Below are positions 35,361-49,200 of a stretch of DNA of 64,000 bases, piece by piece (positions within the stretch are counted from its first letter, which is position 1; every line of letters starts with the position of its first letter). The notes beneath the pieces were generated by a model, which saw only the letters and a program-made list of their open reading frames with translations, searched no databases and was not told the DNA's origin. The stretch is from Chionis minor (lineage: Eukaryota > Chordata > Aves > Charadriiformes > Chionididae), in the NCBI GenBank assembly GCA_013398295.1, contig VZSF01008885.1, positions 496,001-560,000 on the forward strand, given 5' to 3'. The position numbers and the translations under genes were made by a program.

Positions 35361-38136
35361 CTACAAACACAGAAGCACTAAGCATTAAGAGGAGCAAACT
35401 GGCATCACTAGACCTGGATCTCCTGGCCCACCACTTACAATAATGACACTAAAGAAAAGGAATCAAAACCACTCTTTTTCTAAGCAACTACTATACAGTT
35501 ACAGCAACTGCAAGCATAAAGTAGGTAGTGCATGTGAAAAATGGCTGGTCAGGCATTTATGCTTGTTTTGTTGCTTATAACTTGACTACTTGCATGAGTA
35601 ACTGAGGTAACCATGCACATAAAATAAACAGAAATATCCATCTGTACTCGCTGTTGTAAGCACTAGCTTACAAGCTTAAGGTCTGTGTGCCAGAAAGTCA
35701 GTTAAGCACTTCCAAACCAAGGTGAACCAACGGCAGTCACTTGGAGCAAATTCTACGTGGATCTGCAACTGAAGGTGTACCCCCGTAAAGTCTCTAAGCT
35801 GAGACTGAAACCAACATTGTCACCTCATTATGGCACCAGATTCCAGAAATGCAAAGAGCTGGAGCAATAAACAGCAGTTCCCCCCTCCCACCCTATGCCA
35901 GATGTACAGCTACTGTTGAGACAAGTTTGCATCTCAAGAGATGCCTCACAAGTCTACATAGGACCAGCAGCGCTCCCAGTTCCAGTTTATAATACACCTG
36001 TACTGCCCACAGCAACAAAAGGAAAACTAAAGCCCACCAGTTGCCACAGAAAAGCTTGAAAAGACGTACGTAAGACCTACTTGTGACCACACAGGTTGCT
36101 TTAGGCTTCCCTACTGCTAGGGCATCACCATTGAGGACGTGCGGTGACTGCAACGCCTTTGCAGAAGGCACCATCTAGTGGCAATCGTGGAAGTTTCCCC
36201 AGACAACCGACTAACTCCTGGATTTGGAAATCCAAATCATTAAAAACTCCACCTGCCCTTATTTTTTTCCCCACTTTCAGCAAGGAGAGCCTTCTTAACA
36301 GAACTGCACAGGAGACAACTGCTGGCTTTGTCTCTGGCAGTGTCCCCCACCCTGGGCACGCTGGCTGTCTCTGCCTGGACCAGAACCCAGCAGCTGATAA
36401 AATAACTACTGGGAAATAGGCTCCGCAGGTAACTCTACCCTGCAATTTAGTTGCCTTGGTGTTCCACGAATGAGCCTTACAGATTTGGGTTTTTGCTATA
36501 AATAGCAGGTTCCAACCATAACTATGAGCCGTGCAAATGACTGCTTGACCTGCTCTTTTATTTTTTTTTTGCCTCTGTGTGTGTGCACTTCCCTACAGCA
36601 CTTGGTAAAAGGATGGTGTAAGATTTCTTCAGCCCAGTAGACTTGTCATATCAGCAGATGTGCAATAGTGCTCTATATTGCAAGTTTTGGAATGACCTCC
36701 ACCATAAGAAGTGGAAGTACAGGCTCGACGCAATTAGAAAGGTGTGGTTTTCTTAAAATGAGAATTCACTACGCTGCGCTCTCCTCTGCCTATACAGCTG
36801 CACTGCATCATTTACTTCATGACTGATACACACGTAAAACTGTGAATTAAGAGAATTACCCCAGTCAACCCTTCTTTTCTAGCTGCGAAAAAGATGCAGC
36901 CATCCTCCTCTATGGGAAAGGGGTCTAGATAACCCCGAATAAAAGTTTCGCCATTATTTTCTTTAATGATAAACACACAATGTTCTGGTGCGTATGGAAG
37001 TACAGAGTTCAGAAAGACAGAGTGTTCTCAAAAAAGAGTTGCTAAGCTTTGAAATGCCAAAAATACTTCAAATGAAGTGTTTTGATTGAGATATTTACAA
37101 AACACTGACAGTTATAGTACTCTAGAGAGTGCATTTTGTAGTACAGCCCTATTCAAGATAAAACATGAAATACTTGTAAAAATGATTGCATCATTAGCTG
37201 ACTTGGTTGTATTGCAGTTACTGCATACTACCCATTCATATAGGAAAGCTGCCTGTGTAAAGCATTCCATCCCTATAGGAAACACATCACTGTAAGGAAT
37301 GAGGAGCAACCCTTTCCACACTTGGGATTTGTCTTTTATTATTATTCCTTCTCACTTCTTTTGGAGAAGACACTGTTAACTACATGGAAAGGAAAACTCC
37401 AAATCTCTCTGATTCAGGCAATTTACCTACTCATGCTGACAGGAGCTCCTTTCCTCCTGCTTCCTAAAAGGAAGATTTTTAAGAACGTCAGCATCACCTA
37501 TAGACTCTCCCATCACCACCAAGAGTATTCTACTTGAAGCTTGAATTCAACAGGGAGGCAAGTTAAAACACTTTTTTTTTTTTGTGATGATTCATATAAT
37601 GCACTCAAGTGAAAGAGCTGAAAGTGCTCTAGGAAGAACAGGAAAATAACTATGACTCCTTTTTGGTTTGTCTTGGACCGTTCAGGAAAACTCCACCAAG
37701 AGAGGTTATTTTTAATATATCAAAACCAGCTGAATGCACCCTCATCTACCTACATGATCTCTTATGTTTTGTAAAACCAAGAACCTGTCAGTAGGCACCA
37801 TACCTGAGAGAACAGTTTTTAACAGTTTGGAAATAAATCTAAAAATGGACATAATTTCCGCAAACTGGTACCAATGATACGCTTCTACACGTCTGCTACT
37901 ACAGGTACATCAAACACTGATTAAAAAAAGGGTGAAAACGTGACATTTTTGCATTTTACAAAATACACGGAAAGTTTATGACCTTCACCTACCTGGTGCA
38001 TCTTTTTTCCTATGCAAAAGTCCAGTCTAACACCGCTAGGCTTCTACCGAAATTTATCTTCGATTTGCAAATGCGGTTCTTTTGAAGCTAGTTCAAGGCA
38101 ACTTTAACAAGAAGGAGGCACGTCCCTTTTTCCTAC
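35361..38136 (-). other. GRB10: GRB10 2.8-kb intron
   Basis: The interval between the N-terminal and proline-rich exons, with canonical ends (GTAGGA donor, TTTGTAG acceptor) and splice phase 2. Unique AT-rich sequence with a CTCF-like motif near 36.17 kb and no recognised transposon. Confidence 0.93.
36168..36181 (-). promoter_or_regulatory. CTCF-like binding motif
   Basis: On the minus strand CCACTAGATGGTGC matches 13 of 14 positions of the CTCF core CCASYAGRKGGCRS (T for C at position 12). The flanks read GATTG on one side and CTTCTGC on the other. Confidence 0.5.
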
Positions 38137-38353
38137 CTGACTGCCATAATGCGCACTGGCTGAGACCGCTGCACCTTCTGCCTCGGAGACATGGGCTGCA
38201 GCGCGCCAGATCCCGAGGACGGCAGCTGACTGCGGTTGAGCTGACCGTTTTGAAGGAGCGGAGTGGTTTCCGACTGCATGCTGCACGTAGAGTATAAACT
38301 TTCAAACGAGGAGTTCATGTCATTTACCAGAGCTTCTAGGTCCACATCGTCAT
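38137..38353 (-). CDS. GRB10: GRB10 coding exon, N-terminal region
   Basis: GRB10 is a cytoplasmic adaptor that binds activated insulin and IGF1 receptors and damps their signalling. This 217-nt exon encodes the segment before the proline-rich motif. Visible landmarks are the acidic run [14 protein letters not shown], then [20 protein letters not shown], then [18 protein letters not shown], all closely similar to mammalian GRB10. The acceptor reads CTTTCAG|ATGAC and the donor GTCAG|GTAGGA on the minus strand. The exon starts with two bases of a split codon and ends with two bases (AG) of an Arg codon completed by the next exon. An internal Met (NDMN) could serve as a start in shorter isoforms. 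The SP dipeptide in SPRQ is a possible proline-directed kinase site (inference). The open frame runs back past the acceptor to a Met, but that part is intron by splice signal and by lack of family similarity. Confidence 0.95.
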
Positions 38354-39208
38354 CTGAAAGACAAAATAAAGGCAGCATAACACATCTGGAAGTCCCAGAT
38401 AAATCGAAGTCTGGAAAAGCCAAAGACTAAGTTTCAGGGAAGCTATCACAAAATTTTATAGTTGTATTTTTACAGTACAAATTTTTATTGCAGAAAACGT
38501 TTATTTACTTTAAAGCAGAAAAATGCAGCTCCTAACAGACAGCAATGGACAGTTACTTTGTCTTCCTTAGTGAAAAGCTACTGACACAGAATGAAATATT
38601 ACTACTGTACTATTTATATCTATATATAACGAAAGTCACTTGCAAATATCTCAGTTCAGCTTGTCAAAGTATCAAGTTCAGACTGTCAAACACTATAATA
38701 AATGCTTTGCAAACCCAGTAATTTAGAAACTAAAACCCCAGACAGCGTTGCAGAAGTCAATAGGTAGAAGACACGCTCCTCTGCTGTACACATCAGAAAG
38801 CGATCATTATAGTTTGTTAAAGATCCCATGTGTATTTCTGCATATTTTTGTGATACTGTATTTTGAAGGGCAATGCAAGCTTTAAGCTGTCATTCCAAGG
38901 ACTTCATAAAAGGATCTGTATCCTTGCTTTTGCAATGTGATGGAGAGACCCCTGCCTTAAAGATCTCAAAGTAAATCAACCAGGGCTGTGTGTGGTGTGG
39001 GTGGTTGGAGGAATATCAGGCCCTAAAAAGCGCTCCAACCTTTCCATATACACCACCTTACCTCACAGTAAATAAGTAACTTGTGCTCATTCGTTCCTCC
39101 TTAACGATCATAATCGCTCTGCAAGACAACAAAACTCGGTGAGCCCTTTGCAGTAACCGCTCTCTGAGCTCCTAAGGCAGAGCGCTGTAATTACTCCCCA
39201 GCCACAAG

Positions 39209-39216
39209 TTACGTCA
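39209..39216 (+). promoter_or_regulatory. CRE-like site TTACGTCA
   Basis: The context is AAGTTACGTCACCCC, one base from the full CRE, about 0.85 kb transcript-upstream of the N-terminal exon. Single-motif evidence. Confidence 0.2.
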
Positions 39217-40554
39217 CCCCCTATCAGGAGCTCAGCAGGCTGACGATCACACACATCGATAATCTGCTTCTGCTTACGGCCCAGCCACTGCCTGAACAGC
39301 TGCTTCGGACCAAACACAACTGTGCGCACCCAAAAATGTGCCCGTATTTTCCAGACCTAGCAACTGGCCTGGTAAGATACACCATTGCTGCCTGCAAACC
39401 TTGTATCTCGCCGAATTCTGCATGACGTGGACAGAGAGTAGAGCCAAGCAATGGAGCTAGCAAACATTTACACAGCGCTACGCAGCTGAAATACATTTTT
39501 CACCTCAAATATTTTCCGATACCCATTCTTTTGCCATGTTTTCTAGGTAAATGAACCACCAGGAGCAGATACTCGGCTTGCGACCAATTACAGTACTTTC
39601 TTTCAGATACTGTAAACGGTTTTGTACCAATAGCACCTTTCTTGAGGATGTAATCCGAAAGAGGAACCACTCAATTTGCGTCCACCACCAACACGCCTCA
39701 ATAACCGTAACAGTATCTGAACACGGCATTTACACAACAATTTTGGGTGCTGACAACCGGACTTCTCATTGCTGGATGAGCCAAAGATGTGCTCAGAATT
39801 AAATAGGTGCTGGTCACGTACCCACGCCTGAGCTCTATTTAATGGCTTGAAATACTATGCTCCTCTCTGAAAGTCGGTAGGCCCTTTACTAAAGGAAAAG
39901 CCACTCAGCCTCCACTGAAGACGTACTCACAGGGTTTCCAGGTTTGAACTTGTGTTAAAAACCCCCAAAACCCCACCAACCCACGAACAGGTTTCTTCCT
40001 TTCATTTCTTTATGGATATTTCCCTCAGTCTCTGTATTTAACAGCTACTAACCTACCGAGTTACCGTCACTAGGCTACACCATCTTCTCTGTCAGTTAGT
40101 TCACGCATTTTCAATAATCTAAGACTTTGCTTTGCTTGGACAAAGTCTACAATAATTTTCCTGCTATTTTTAGGGATCTCAAGACAGAGCTGCAATTTAA
40201 ATTTCATTCCATCCTCCGGATTCTTATCCTATTTGGAGAGCACGTATCGAAAACACTTCTTGAGCAATCACAAGGGAACCACAGGAGTAGGAGTATAAAG
40301 AGGGAGAGGCTGAATTACAAGGGTTTTGAATTTTATCATTCATCTAAAGCACCAGAAGACCGAGCTGTAGGGTGTCAGGTAGCTGTCAAGTAAAAGCTAT
40401 GGGGTTGTATGAAGGAGACATAAAAGACAGACCTTGGCCGCAGAGTCAGGGAGTAAATTACAGCAACTAACAGCAATTGTTTAGCTGGGTGAAAAGCAGA
40501 AAGGGAAGAAAGTCAAGGCATACATTCTGTGGAAGTCTGCACGGCTCGGTCCCC

Positions 40555-40760
40555 GAGGGTGCTAATTTATTAACAACTTAGACAAAGCTATTAGCGTGCA
40601 AGATCATTAAGTTTTCAGATGATTGTAACATGGGAGGAATGATTAAGAGTCAGCACAAGCTATCCCTGAATAATCAAACAGGCACAAAGGTGTAATATGA
40701 AGTCTAATATGCATAAAATGAGGCACTTCATGCAAAATGCTAAGCAAACCAAGTACATAG
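40555..40760 (+). mobile_element. Possible very old CR1 fragment
   Basis: The stretch CAAGATCATTAAGTTTTCAG followed by ATGATTGTAACATGGGAGGAAT resembles the CR1 region encoding the reverse-transcriptase FADD box (usual DNA form AGCAAGTTTGCAGATGA), heavily diverged. Low certainty. Confidence 0.35.
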
Positions 40761-41378
40761 TTTAAAGCTTTGAATTACCATTAGCAGGCTTTTAAGGCTA
40801 TCAATTACGCACCTGAATTCAATTTCCAACAGGACAGGCACTGACAAGGTGCATATAGAGGTTTCCTAATAATACGTTGCAGTAAACTCCAGAATCTGGT
40901 TTCACTCCTCTGTCAGCTCCTTTTCTCTGCGGGTGCAGCACTGCTAATAATAGTCCTCAGTCTTGCTATAAAACTTTTGCAGGACCGCAGATCCTTAAGC
41001 TTTTTGAAGACAAAGCCTGCAATCTTGAATTTCATACAGTTTCATCTCTGTACAATAGCATTTACTGCTAAATACCATTACGTTTTGGAGAGATTTCAGC
41101 ATGCTGCAATAGGAAACCTCACTGCTGTAGCCCACCTCGGAAGTGCCAGCAGATGTCTCAGCCTGCCAAGTAATCCAGTGTGTTACTTGTGATGGCTCTC
41201 TACAGAGCTTAACTAAATAAAAATCAAGTAAGCCATCCATGGGATTTCTAAGACACTTGAACCATTTGCAGGTATACTATTTAGAAGGATATTTCACATA
41301 GAGTGCAATCCTTCAAAGTGTCTTCCTCTACCAACCAACGAGATCCAGCCTCTATCAAGATCATCCTAACTGGAGAAG

Positions 41379-41417
41379 AAAAAAAAAAAACAGACAAAAA
41401 AAAAGGGGGGGGGGGGG
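41379..41417. repeat. A-runs followed by a 13-G run
   Basis: Two A-runs with a CAGAC spacer, then 13 G. Simple sequence; length uncertain. Confidence 0.85.
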
Positions 41418-43156
41418 CTAGTCAACAGCAAAATTTGCAAATCACTGGGCTTTGAGCCAGCATGGCATCATGCTGGCCCTTTTAAGTACGCAGACACAAA
41501 TTTTGCAACAACTGACCTACAAGAATCACCTTTGTAAGTTAAAGCAGGCAGAGCTGCAGATAGCTGAGGGGTCTCCGACTCTCTGGCTATCTTGCAGACA
41601 TATGCTTCCAGGGATACTAAAGGCTATTTTCCTTAATCTGCGTTGAATTCTGCTGTAAGATCAAGGTGTATCAAAGTGGATATTAGAGGTCTTTTTTTTT
41701 TTCCTTCTATCAACTGAGCAGCATAGAGGCTAGCTTATCACTTCCATGCATAAACATGCAAGCAGACTTTTGCTTTTGAAAATAATTTTTAAAGGAAAAC
41801 TCTGGCAAAACCTAGCTCTGACATACTTCCAGTGGTGAAGAGGGTATTGGCAGTTTTGTAGAATACTTCTGCCATAAGAAACTACTCGGTACGTCTGCGA
41901 GTAATGTTCTTTCACAAACTGGAACCAAAGTGCACACACTGGCAGCTGTCTGAACTTCATTTTGCTTCTTTGCCCACAACTTGTTAAACTTTGGCTTTGT
42001 TCACAAACCAGCTCCACTGGATGTTGCAAGTAATATTTTTGGTAAAGTAAATCATGATTTCAATTACAAGGAAAAATTTAAAAATTCATTTCAAGGAAAG
42101 AAGAAAACTTTGTTAGGAAACTTCTACCGAGTTAGTGAGCTAATCTACCACATTCCACAAAAACAAAAGCACTTTGAATACCATTTGAATGTTCTCAAGC
42201 ATACCACAGGAGGGATGATAACCCCTAAATTAGAGCCGAGCAAACTTTAATCTGTGCTTAACCATGTCCCGCTTGTCTTTCTGCTTCTAGCCATTCTCCT
42301 TCTGCCAGATCCTGATTTATTTACTTATTTTGGTTGTTGTTGGCCTTGACATGTCCAGCTCAGCCAACAGGACTATGCAGGATCCTGCTTATTCTGAAGC
42401 GACATAAAGCTGAAATGAGCCCTGCTCCACTTCATCCATGCCAGCCTCCCAAAGAAAGCAGGTATTTCCACGGCTGTCAAGGGGCTCACTGCACTCCAGA
42501 AATTCTGTTTACTGAAAAAAAGCTGAACGTGGAAAGAATCCCGGCTTTGGACTACAGACCAGGATGCATTTCATGTCTCTAAATGGCAGCCCAGCAAACA
42601 CCCTTCCCTTTTACATATGGTCTGCAGTTCATACGGAATACTATGAAAAACATCACAGGACTTAAAGTGAACTGCGATTTAACAGGATTTTTAAAACTGT
42701 ATACATACATAATTTTCATCTTGTTTACTCATTTCAGAATTTAATTATCCAGCATTATACCTCATATCATTTCACGGAGAAGACGGATGCAAGCACTACT
42801 AGGAATTCAGCAGAGGATTTATAAAAAGGCTGTATCACTTTTCTGTCACCATGGAAGTGTCTGATACTGTATGAAGCCGAACAGCAGGTATATAAACAAG
42901 TGTTTGATATTACAGTAAGGCAGCTGTTGATTGATCACCTATTCCTATTTGACAGCCTAACTCTAGCCATCAGTTCCCCAAAATGAGTTTCAGTGCAGCA
43001 CATTCAAGATCCAGCTTGACAAAGCAAAGAAGCTAAGATACAACTCATGCAAGATTTCACTCCAGTTTAGCTCAGTAGAAGATGGTATCAAAGGGATTAA
43101 CAGGCCCTCCTGAACACATTTATTAACCCTTAAGAAGACAGATGGAAACAGCGAAA

Positions 43157-43192
43157 GAAAATTCAGTACAAGAAAATTCAGTATCAGAAAAA
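43157..43192. repeat. Short tandem direct repeat
   Basis: AAGAAAATTCAGTA occurs twice, 16 bases apart. A recent local duplication. Confidence 0.7.
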
Positions 43193-46100
43193 AAATAGGG
43201 TAGAATTGCATGTACCAGAGCATGCTGCATTGATGATGCAGTGAAACACTATGTAAATTATAGGTGATGTGTGGAAAATACATCTACATTAAAAGTGATC
43301 AGAAGGACTTAACCAGAATTTAAAAGGGAAAAAAGACACCTAAAATACTTGTGGTATCGACCTTGCCATCTTGTTTCAAATCTCCTAAAACCGCATGCAA
43401 GTTATTCTGATTCATATTGATGATGCAAGTATGTTTCGCAAGGTTTTTGGTACTGTGGAAATCTTGTGTTTTACAATCAAAAATGCAGGTAAGGATTACC
43501 GCAGTGCTATGTGCATACAAACCCTTTTGACAACACCTTACACCGACAGGATCCCTTGCACAAAAGGGATCTTTTGCTGCATGTCCCTCCAGCACTGTGT
43601 CCAAATGCTGTTTTGATAGGATTTTTCAGAAATTCCAACCACTAAAGCTTTTTGAAAATATACCATTGCTGACAATGCACAGCTGTAATGTCACTTTCTC
43701 CCGCTGAGCTTATAAACGCATTTGCTATGTTCACACAAATGTCTCACCTCCCTCCATACCCTGCTTCAGCTTCCACTAAAGCCACAGGCACCAGTTGCCT
43801 ATTCAGACTTGCAATTCTCATACACCGAAAGAATTACCTACAGCCCCACTAAGGCTACATGCATTTAGTACGTAGCAGCTTCTACACCTCCGAGAAATGC
43901 ATGCAACAAAAGGTGGATGATAATAGGCAGGCTTCTGTCAATTTTTTAAAAAAACCCCCAGTGACCTCCACAGCGATGCTGCAACTCAATGACACCTTCC
44001 AGTTCCCAACACCAGCTCCAATTCTACGCAATCTCTCACCTCTTCATTAAAAACTACGTACAGATTGTCATTTTGCACAAAAACCCAAAAAGACAATGTA
44101 AAAAACATTTGCAAACCCTATGCTTTCACACTGTTCTCCAGGTCTGCTGCCTCACCCAATTATAAAAATACCAAGACTGCCTTGGTTGAACATTAGAAGC
44201 TTAGAGGTTTTTTTGTTTGTTTCAAGTGAAGGTAGAAGACACAAACCCAACTTTATGTCTTAGAGACATCACCAGCTCCACAGCGGTCAGTCTGAATTAA
44301 AAGTGACGAGCTTGAACCCCAAAACTCCCAAAATTTATGTACCCTGTAAGTCCCCTTATGGGACTCTGCACTGAAGTGTCCTTTCCTTTATTACTTTCTA
44401 ACATTCACCAACTTATGCGAAATCCTCTAGTTTGCACTGTAACTATGGTTGCTGGCCTACAAAATGTCACATTGCTGCATGCACAGCTTCCAAAATGCTG
44501 AACGGACCATGCTGTGGAAAGAAGGGCAAGAAGCTGAGATGCTGCTCGGTAAAAGAGCGTGAAATTGAGATAGACATCCACACTCTGCACGCACCAAAAT
44601 GCCACACAGAGAATCCAATAGTGAGCTCTTAACTGCTCCAGAATTCTCCAGGTAATTTTTAAAACTCACACGCATCTACTCCGATCTCTAACAGTAAGGC
44701 TGGGATGGCTAACACCAAATCTATGTACGTTAATTACAGGTGCTGGAGAGAATTCACTTTATAAACACCTCTTTAATAAAGGTTCATGGTTGGACTCCAA
44801 AAACATTTGTAAAATGCACCTGGATAGATTTCTTGAAATAGAAGATATAAACTAAATTGAACAAAATTAATGTTGCTAGGTAACAACTATAGGAATAAGC
44901 TATATATGAAAGGTGTTAGTAAAAAAAAAAAATCAAAGTGTTAACAAGTAATGGAAGCAACTGGCTATAGGTGCCCTACAGCAGGAAGGAATGAAGCTGT
45001 ACCCTTGGACTAGCCCTTAACACATGAAACAAGTTTCAGGAGTTCTGATAGAAAAAAAATGGAGGGCTAAAAAAAATGGAAAATTCAGTTCTTATTCACA
45101 CACCTAACACTTGACTCATAAAGAGTAAAGATGATGAAAACTAAGCATCTGGAGAGAGAGGCATAGGTAATGAGGGTTTGTTTATTTAATTCCAGAGACA
45201 AACTAAGGTAAAGCACGTTTCTGATGAATATTTTAATGGTTTTGCCCTTTGATAAGGCTGCAATTATTCACAGACGACACTGAGAAGCACCTCCCAGGAT
45301 GCATATCCCCATTTCTAACCCAAGAACTGTGGAGTCGCATTGGTCCCTTTGTGGAGTGGACGGGTGTTGGTCACCTCAACAGATGATTGCTGTAGGTGGG
45401 TATCACCACCACCACCATTGCTGAGTCCTCTTAAGACATGCACAGGTGTTGAAGCACTAATAGCATCTCTATGACAGAGGGGTTTGAAACCCACGGAAAA
45501 GGTCTAAAACATCTAGAGTGCTGACTGTGCACATACATACCAGTTTTATTACAACTATAAGAGGCAAGATAAAATTATAAGATATATAAAGTTATAGCCA
45601 GTCCCCTTTCCAAACACCCACATCTCATTTAGAGAACACAGAGCTGGGATTCAATATCCCCAATACCCATTTTCTAGTAGGAAATTTGCAGCTCTAAAAA
45701 AAAAAAAAACCCAAAACCAAAAATGTAGGAAAAAAGCATACATTCCTAAAAGAAGCACCAGGTCAAAGCTTGAACCCGAAGTCAAACAAGACACCAGCTC
45801 ATCCCCTGTGGTGGCACAAACAGTGGGATGGATCGGCTCCTGTTGGGTGAGCACACCACACACCCTCGTCTGGCCATCGCTGATGGATGAGCTCCTGATA
45901 ACAGCAATTACCAGCAACCGGCAGCCTTTCAAATCCCTCTTTGCAGGTCACTACTTGCAGAACCACTGCTGTATAGTAAATACTGAGTACACAGATCACT
46001 TGAAGCAGAATCCGAGGTTAAGTAGACCTCTGGGAAATTGTCATTCCTGAGTTGATTACAAAATCCAGTCAGAAGATTAATTTTCAAGAAACTGGTAACA

Positions 46101-47499
46101 TCTGCAGCTTTCTTCTGCGAACATTAGGTTGAGTGTTTTCCCTGTACCATTTTCTCATGTCACCTACTTTTAGTTCATTAGTTTATGAAAAAGATTGAGA
46201 AAGACCTTAAAAGGAAAGAATTTGGTTGGTTGGGTTTATCAAGTCAGAAGAAAACCCAAAAGATACTCAGTTACCCAGAGGCTGGAAAATAACATTAATT
46301 GAGGAGAGAAGCAACACCACAGAGGGCAGAATGGAGTATTTTTTCCAAGGCCAAACCTGGGGTCAGAGCAGATTAATCCTCAAAAAACCCTCGAGAAGGA
46401 CAGAGCAGTTGCAGTGGTGAAGGACACGATATGCCACAAGGTGAGCATGCCAGACTGATTTTCCTGACCCACAGGAGATACAAACAGAGGGAAACTTAAA
46501 GGTTAAGTCATAATTGTGCAAGGAATAGTCATGCACCTATAGCTTTATTGTGGCCCTTTCTTTATTCAGGAAAAAGAAAGAAAAGGAAAAGAGAGTGAGC
46601 ACGAGTGAATGCATGAGACAAACACAGACTGACCGACCCAGGGATTCTCTATTCGAGTCTTATCTTCCTGGTAAGGTTAATTGGATGCCTCAATCTTGGT
46701 GCATCAGCTCTACAGCAAAACTGGGAGGGAAAGCTCCGGCAATACATCCTAAAATGATGATTACAGGAAGACCATCACTTGTTCTTCAAGAGTACATGGT
46801 TGGGCTAACACCCGGGCAGCAGAACAGCTCCCTAGCCTGTGCAGCCCACACAAAACAATGAAAATCCACTTAAGCTTTCCAGATAATGGGGAAAAGCATG
46901 TTAATCTACTGAGGCCATTAAGGTACATTCATGTCAGAACTCACCAAGCACAATGTAAATGCTTGGCAGACAGCATCTTATATTAGACATATTTACGAGT
47001 GAATGGCTTTAAGAGGACATCCTTATCAGTGAGAGTGCAATTCGACACAGCAGAGGTCAGGTTTAGTTGCATGTTTATTAAGATTACATACTTTTACATT
47101 AAGGAAACTGAATAAAAAGCTTTAAAATACCGTGTGTTTGCTTTATGCTTACATGAATGAAAGTTATTATTTTTAAAAATCTATTCTACCATTTCCTAGA
47201 TACACATTTCTACTCATAATGTAAGTAAAATTTTACTTAGATAACTTTTTCATATTGCCCGTGCCAGAAGGAAAAAATAAAAGAGTGCAAATTAAATACA
47301 CACAAATAACAACACTAATAGACAAATCACAGTTCAAAAAGGAGTTAAAAATTCAGACAGACGAGAAGAGCTTCGACGTGTCTTACAAATCTAAAGCTAT
47401 TAAAGGCAAAGTTAAAAACACAGTGAAAGCATCTATTGCTTTCCTTTAGGGAACCTGCGTTCTGCCTCCCTGATTAAACACCATAATACCCAGCTGAAT

Positions 47500-47900
47500 A
47501 ATCCCAGTTGAACAATCCTTACAAATCGATGTAAGTACCGCTGCACGGATTAGTCCCTCCCGTCCTGCCAAGAAAGCCCAAAGCTTTATCCCCGCTCCGG
47601 GAAACATCCTGCATAACCCTCCTAACGTGCTGCTGCGTGGCTGCAGCCAAAGCCTGTGACGCCGCCCTGCCTGCTCCGGCACCGCAGCCGGCGGCCGCTC
47701 GGCCAGAGCATCCCTCGCCCAGGGAGAAGTCTCCCTGCCTGGCAGCCAGCAAACCCCAGGCTTCTTGCATCAGCCGGGGCTTTCAAAGCCACTCCGCGAC
47801 AACTTAAAAGCAAGCTTTCCAGTGAAACGCGGCTGGATGAACCCCAACAGTCTGTTAGCATTTCTCTTCAGGAAGCGACGGGTCCGCCAAGGTGATGCTG
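47500..47900. other. Small CpG-rich block in the upstream intron
   Basis: CpG-dense sequence (for example CGCAGCCGGCGGCCGCTCGG near 47683-47702) against an AT-rich background. It could be an alternative promoter or an enhancer. The open frames across it show no family similarity. Confidence 0.4.
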
Positions 47901-49004
47901 AAACGTTATTAAGTTAGGCATATACCTCAGCACTTGATACCCTGGCTAACCTTTAATCCTGCTAACTTCAAATCATGAGTTTTAAAATTCGCTCTGAGCA
48001 GGTTTATTGCTGGCTTAGAAAGCATGTTTAAGAGGATGTAATACAAGTTCCAAAAGTTGCACACAGCAATTAATGAATCAGCTATTCCTCCGAGTTAATT
48101 AAAGCTTGCGTTTTCAGCACGTAATAGTTACCTAGCTGTGACCCATGTACTTACAAAGCAGACAACAGGAATATTTAACATTTAAGGTACTTCTCATCAG
48201 CGTTTAGTTAACAGAACCAAAGTCTTATGAAAAAGTAAAATGCTTTAACAGCAGGGTAGTTTCGGCTTTTTTTAACAGTTGCTTTGATAGTTTAGCATTA
48301 ACTCCAATTGCCATTTTGGTAAATTATCTACCAGAGACTAAACTGGGGGAGAGTTGTCTGGAATTGTAACGCTGCATCAAAAAAGGCCCTCAAGAGCCAG
48401 CGACTTGAGACTTTCAAATCCGGCACCTCTACAAATAATAAGGAGCTCGCTTGCCTACCTTAGCCTTGCTCCACAGATGAGGGCAGCTGCCATCTGATGT
48501 CCTCCTCTTGCCTTGGCAGCACCTTGATAGAAGCTTTCCCTACATTTCTTTGCCCTACTAAGGGAACAACATTTTGGGGCATGCATTTAATTTCATCTGC
48601 ACACAGATACTTTGTCCTTGAGTCGGCTGTCTATTTTAGGCTCTCCTTTCAAGCAAGCCTGGCTGTTGTGTCAGAAAATCACATAGTCCTTTTGGGTGAG
48701 GAACAAGGAGATCTCCCCTGGCCCTGTCAGCAAAGGGCAGATAAATTTGTGAGGAATTACTGCCATAATGAAGCGTGAACCTCCGCCGCACGAGAAGGGA
48801 ACGCCACAGTCCTGCCGCACGGATGCCCAGATGGCAGAGCATATTGCTGCAGTCGCATCCCAAATGGCGGTGTGGAGCCACTGCTGAAGACGTCCGTACC
48901 CCACACCGCCCATGCAGAAACCAGGCATTTATAAAAGGCTCTGCAACGCCTCCCTCCGCTGTGACTAGACTGACCCCAAGAGCTTCTGTTAGCCAACCAA
49001 CCTT

Positions 49005-49200
49005 TTTTTTTTTAAGAGAAAAAAACCCAACCAACAAAAAGAAACCAATTAAACAAACAAAAAACACCCAAAAAAATCAAAACCCAAACCACCAACCAAA
49101 CAAGAACCACCATCAAAAGAGAAACCCTGAAAAAAACCCCACCCAACCCAAAACACCAAACCCTGGGGGAAAAAACCCAAACCAAACCCACGCCATTGCA
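49005..49200. repeat. A/C-only low-complexity tract
   Basis: Nearly all bases on the plus strand are A or C, in CAAA/AACCC/CCAA-like units. The minus strand is therefore a T/G-only tract of about 190 bases, transcribed as U/G-rich RNA in GRB10 pre-mRNA. Confidence 0.85.

Noticed and set aside
39062..39118. 57-nt exon-like segment on the minus strand between CTTGCAG and GTGAG|GTAAGG
   Set aside because: Good splice sites, but in the phase needed to join the N-terminal exon it reads TGA just before the junction. At best a non-coding or cryptic exon.
45799..45999. Minus-strand frame ending HQRWPDE before a GAGG|GTGTGT site
   Set aside because: Phase would fit, but the donor is poor and the peptide does not resemble the GRB10 N-terminus.
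48462..48496. Minus-strand ATGGCAGCTGCC start with donor CTAAG|GTAGGC
   Set aside because: Ends with two leftover bases, the wrong phase to join the exon at 38353.
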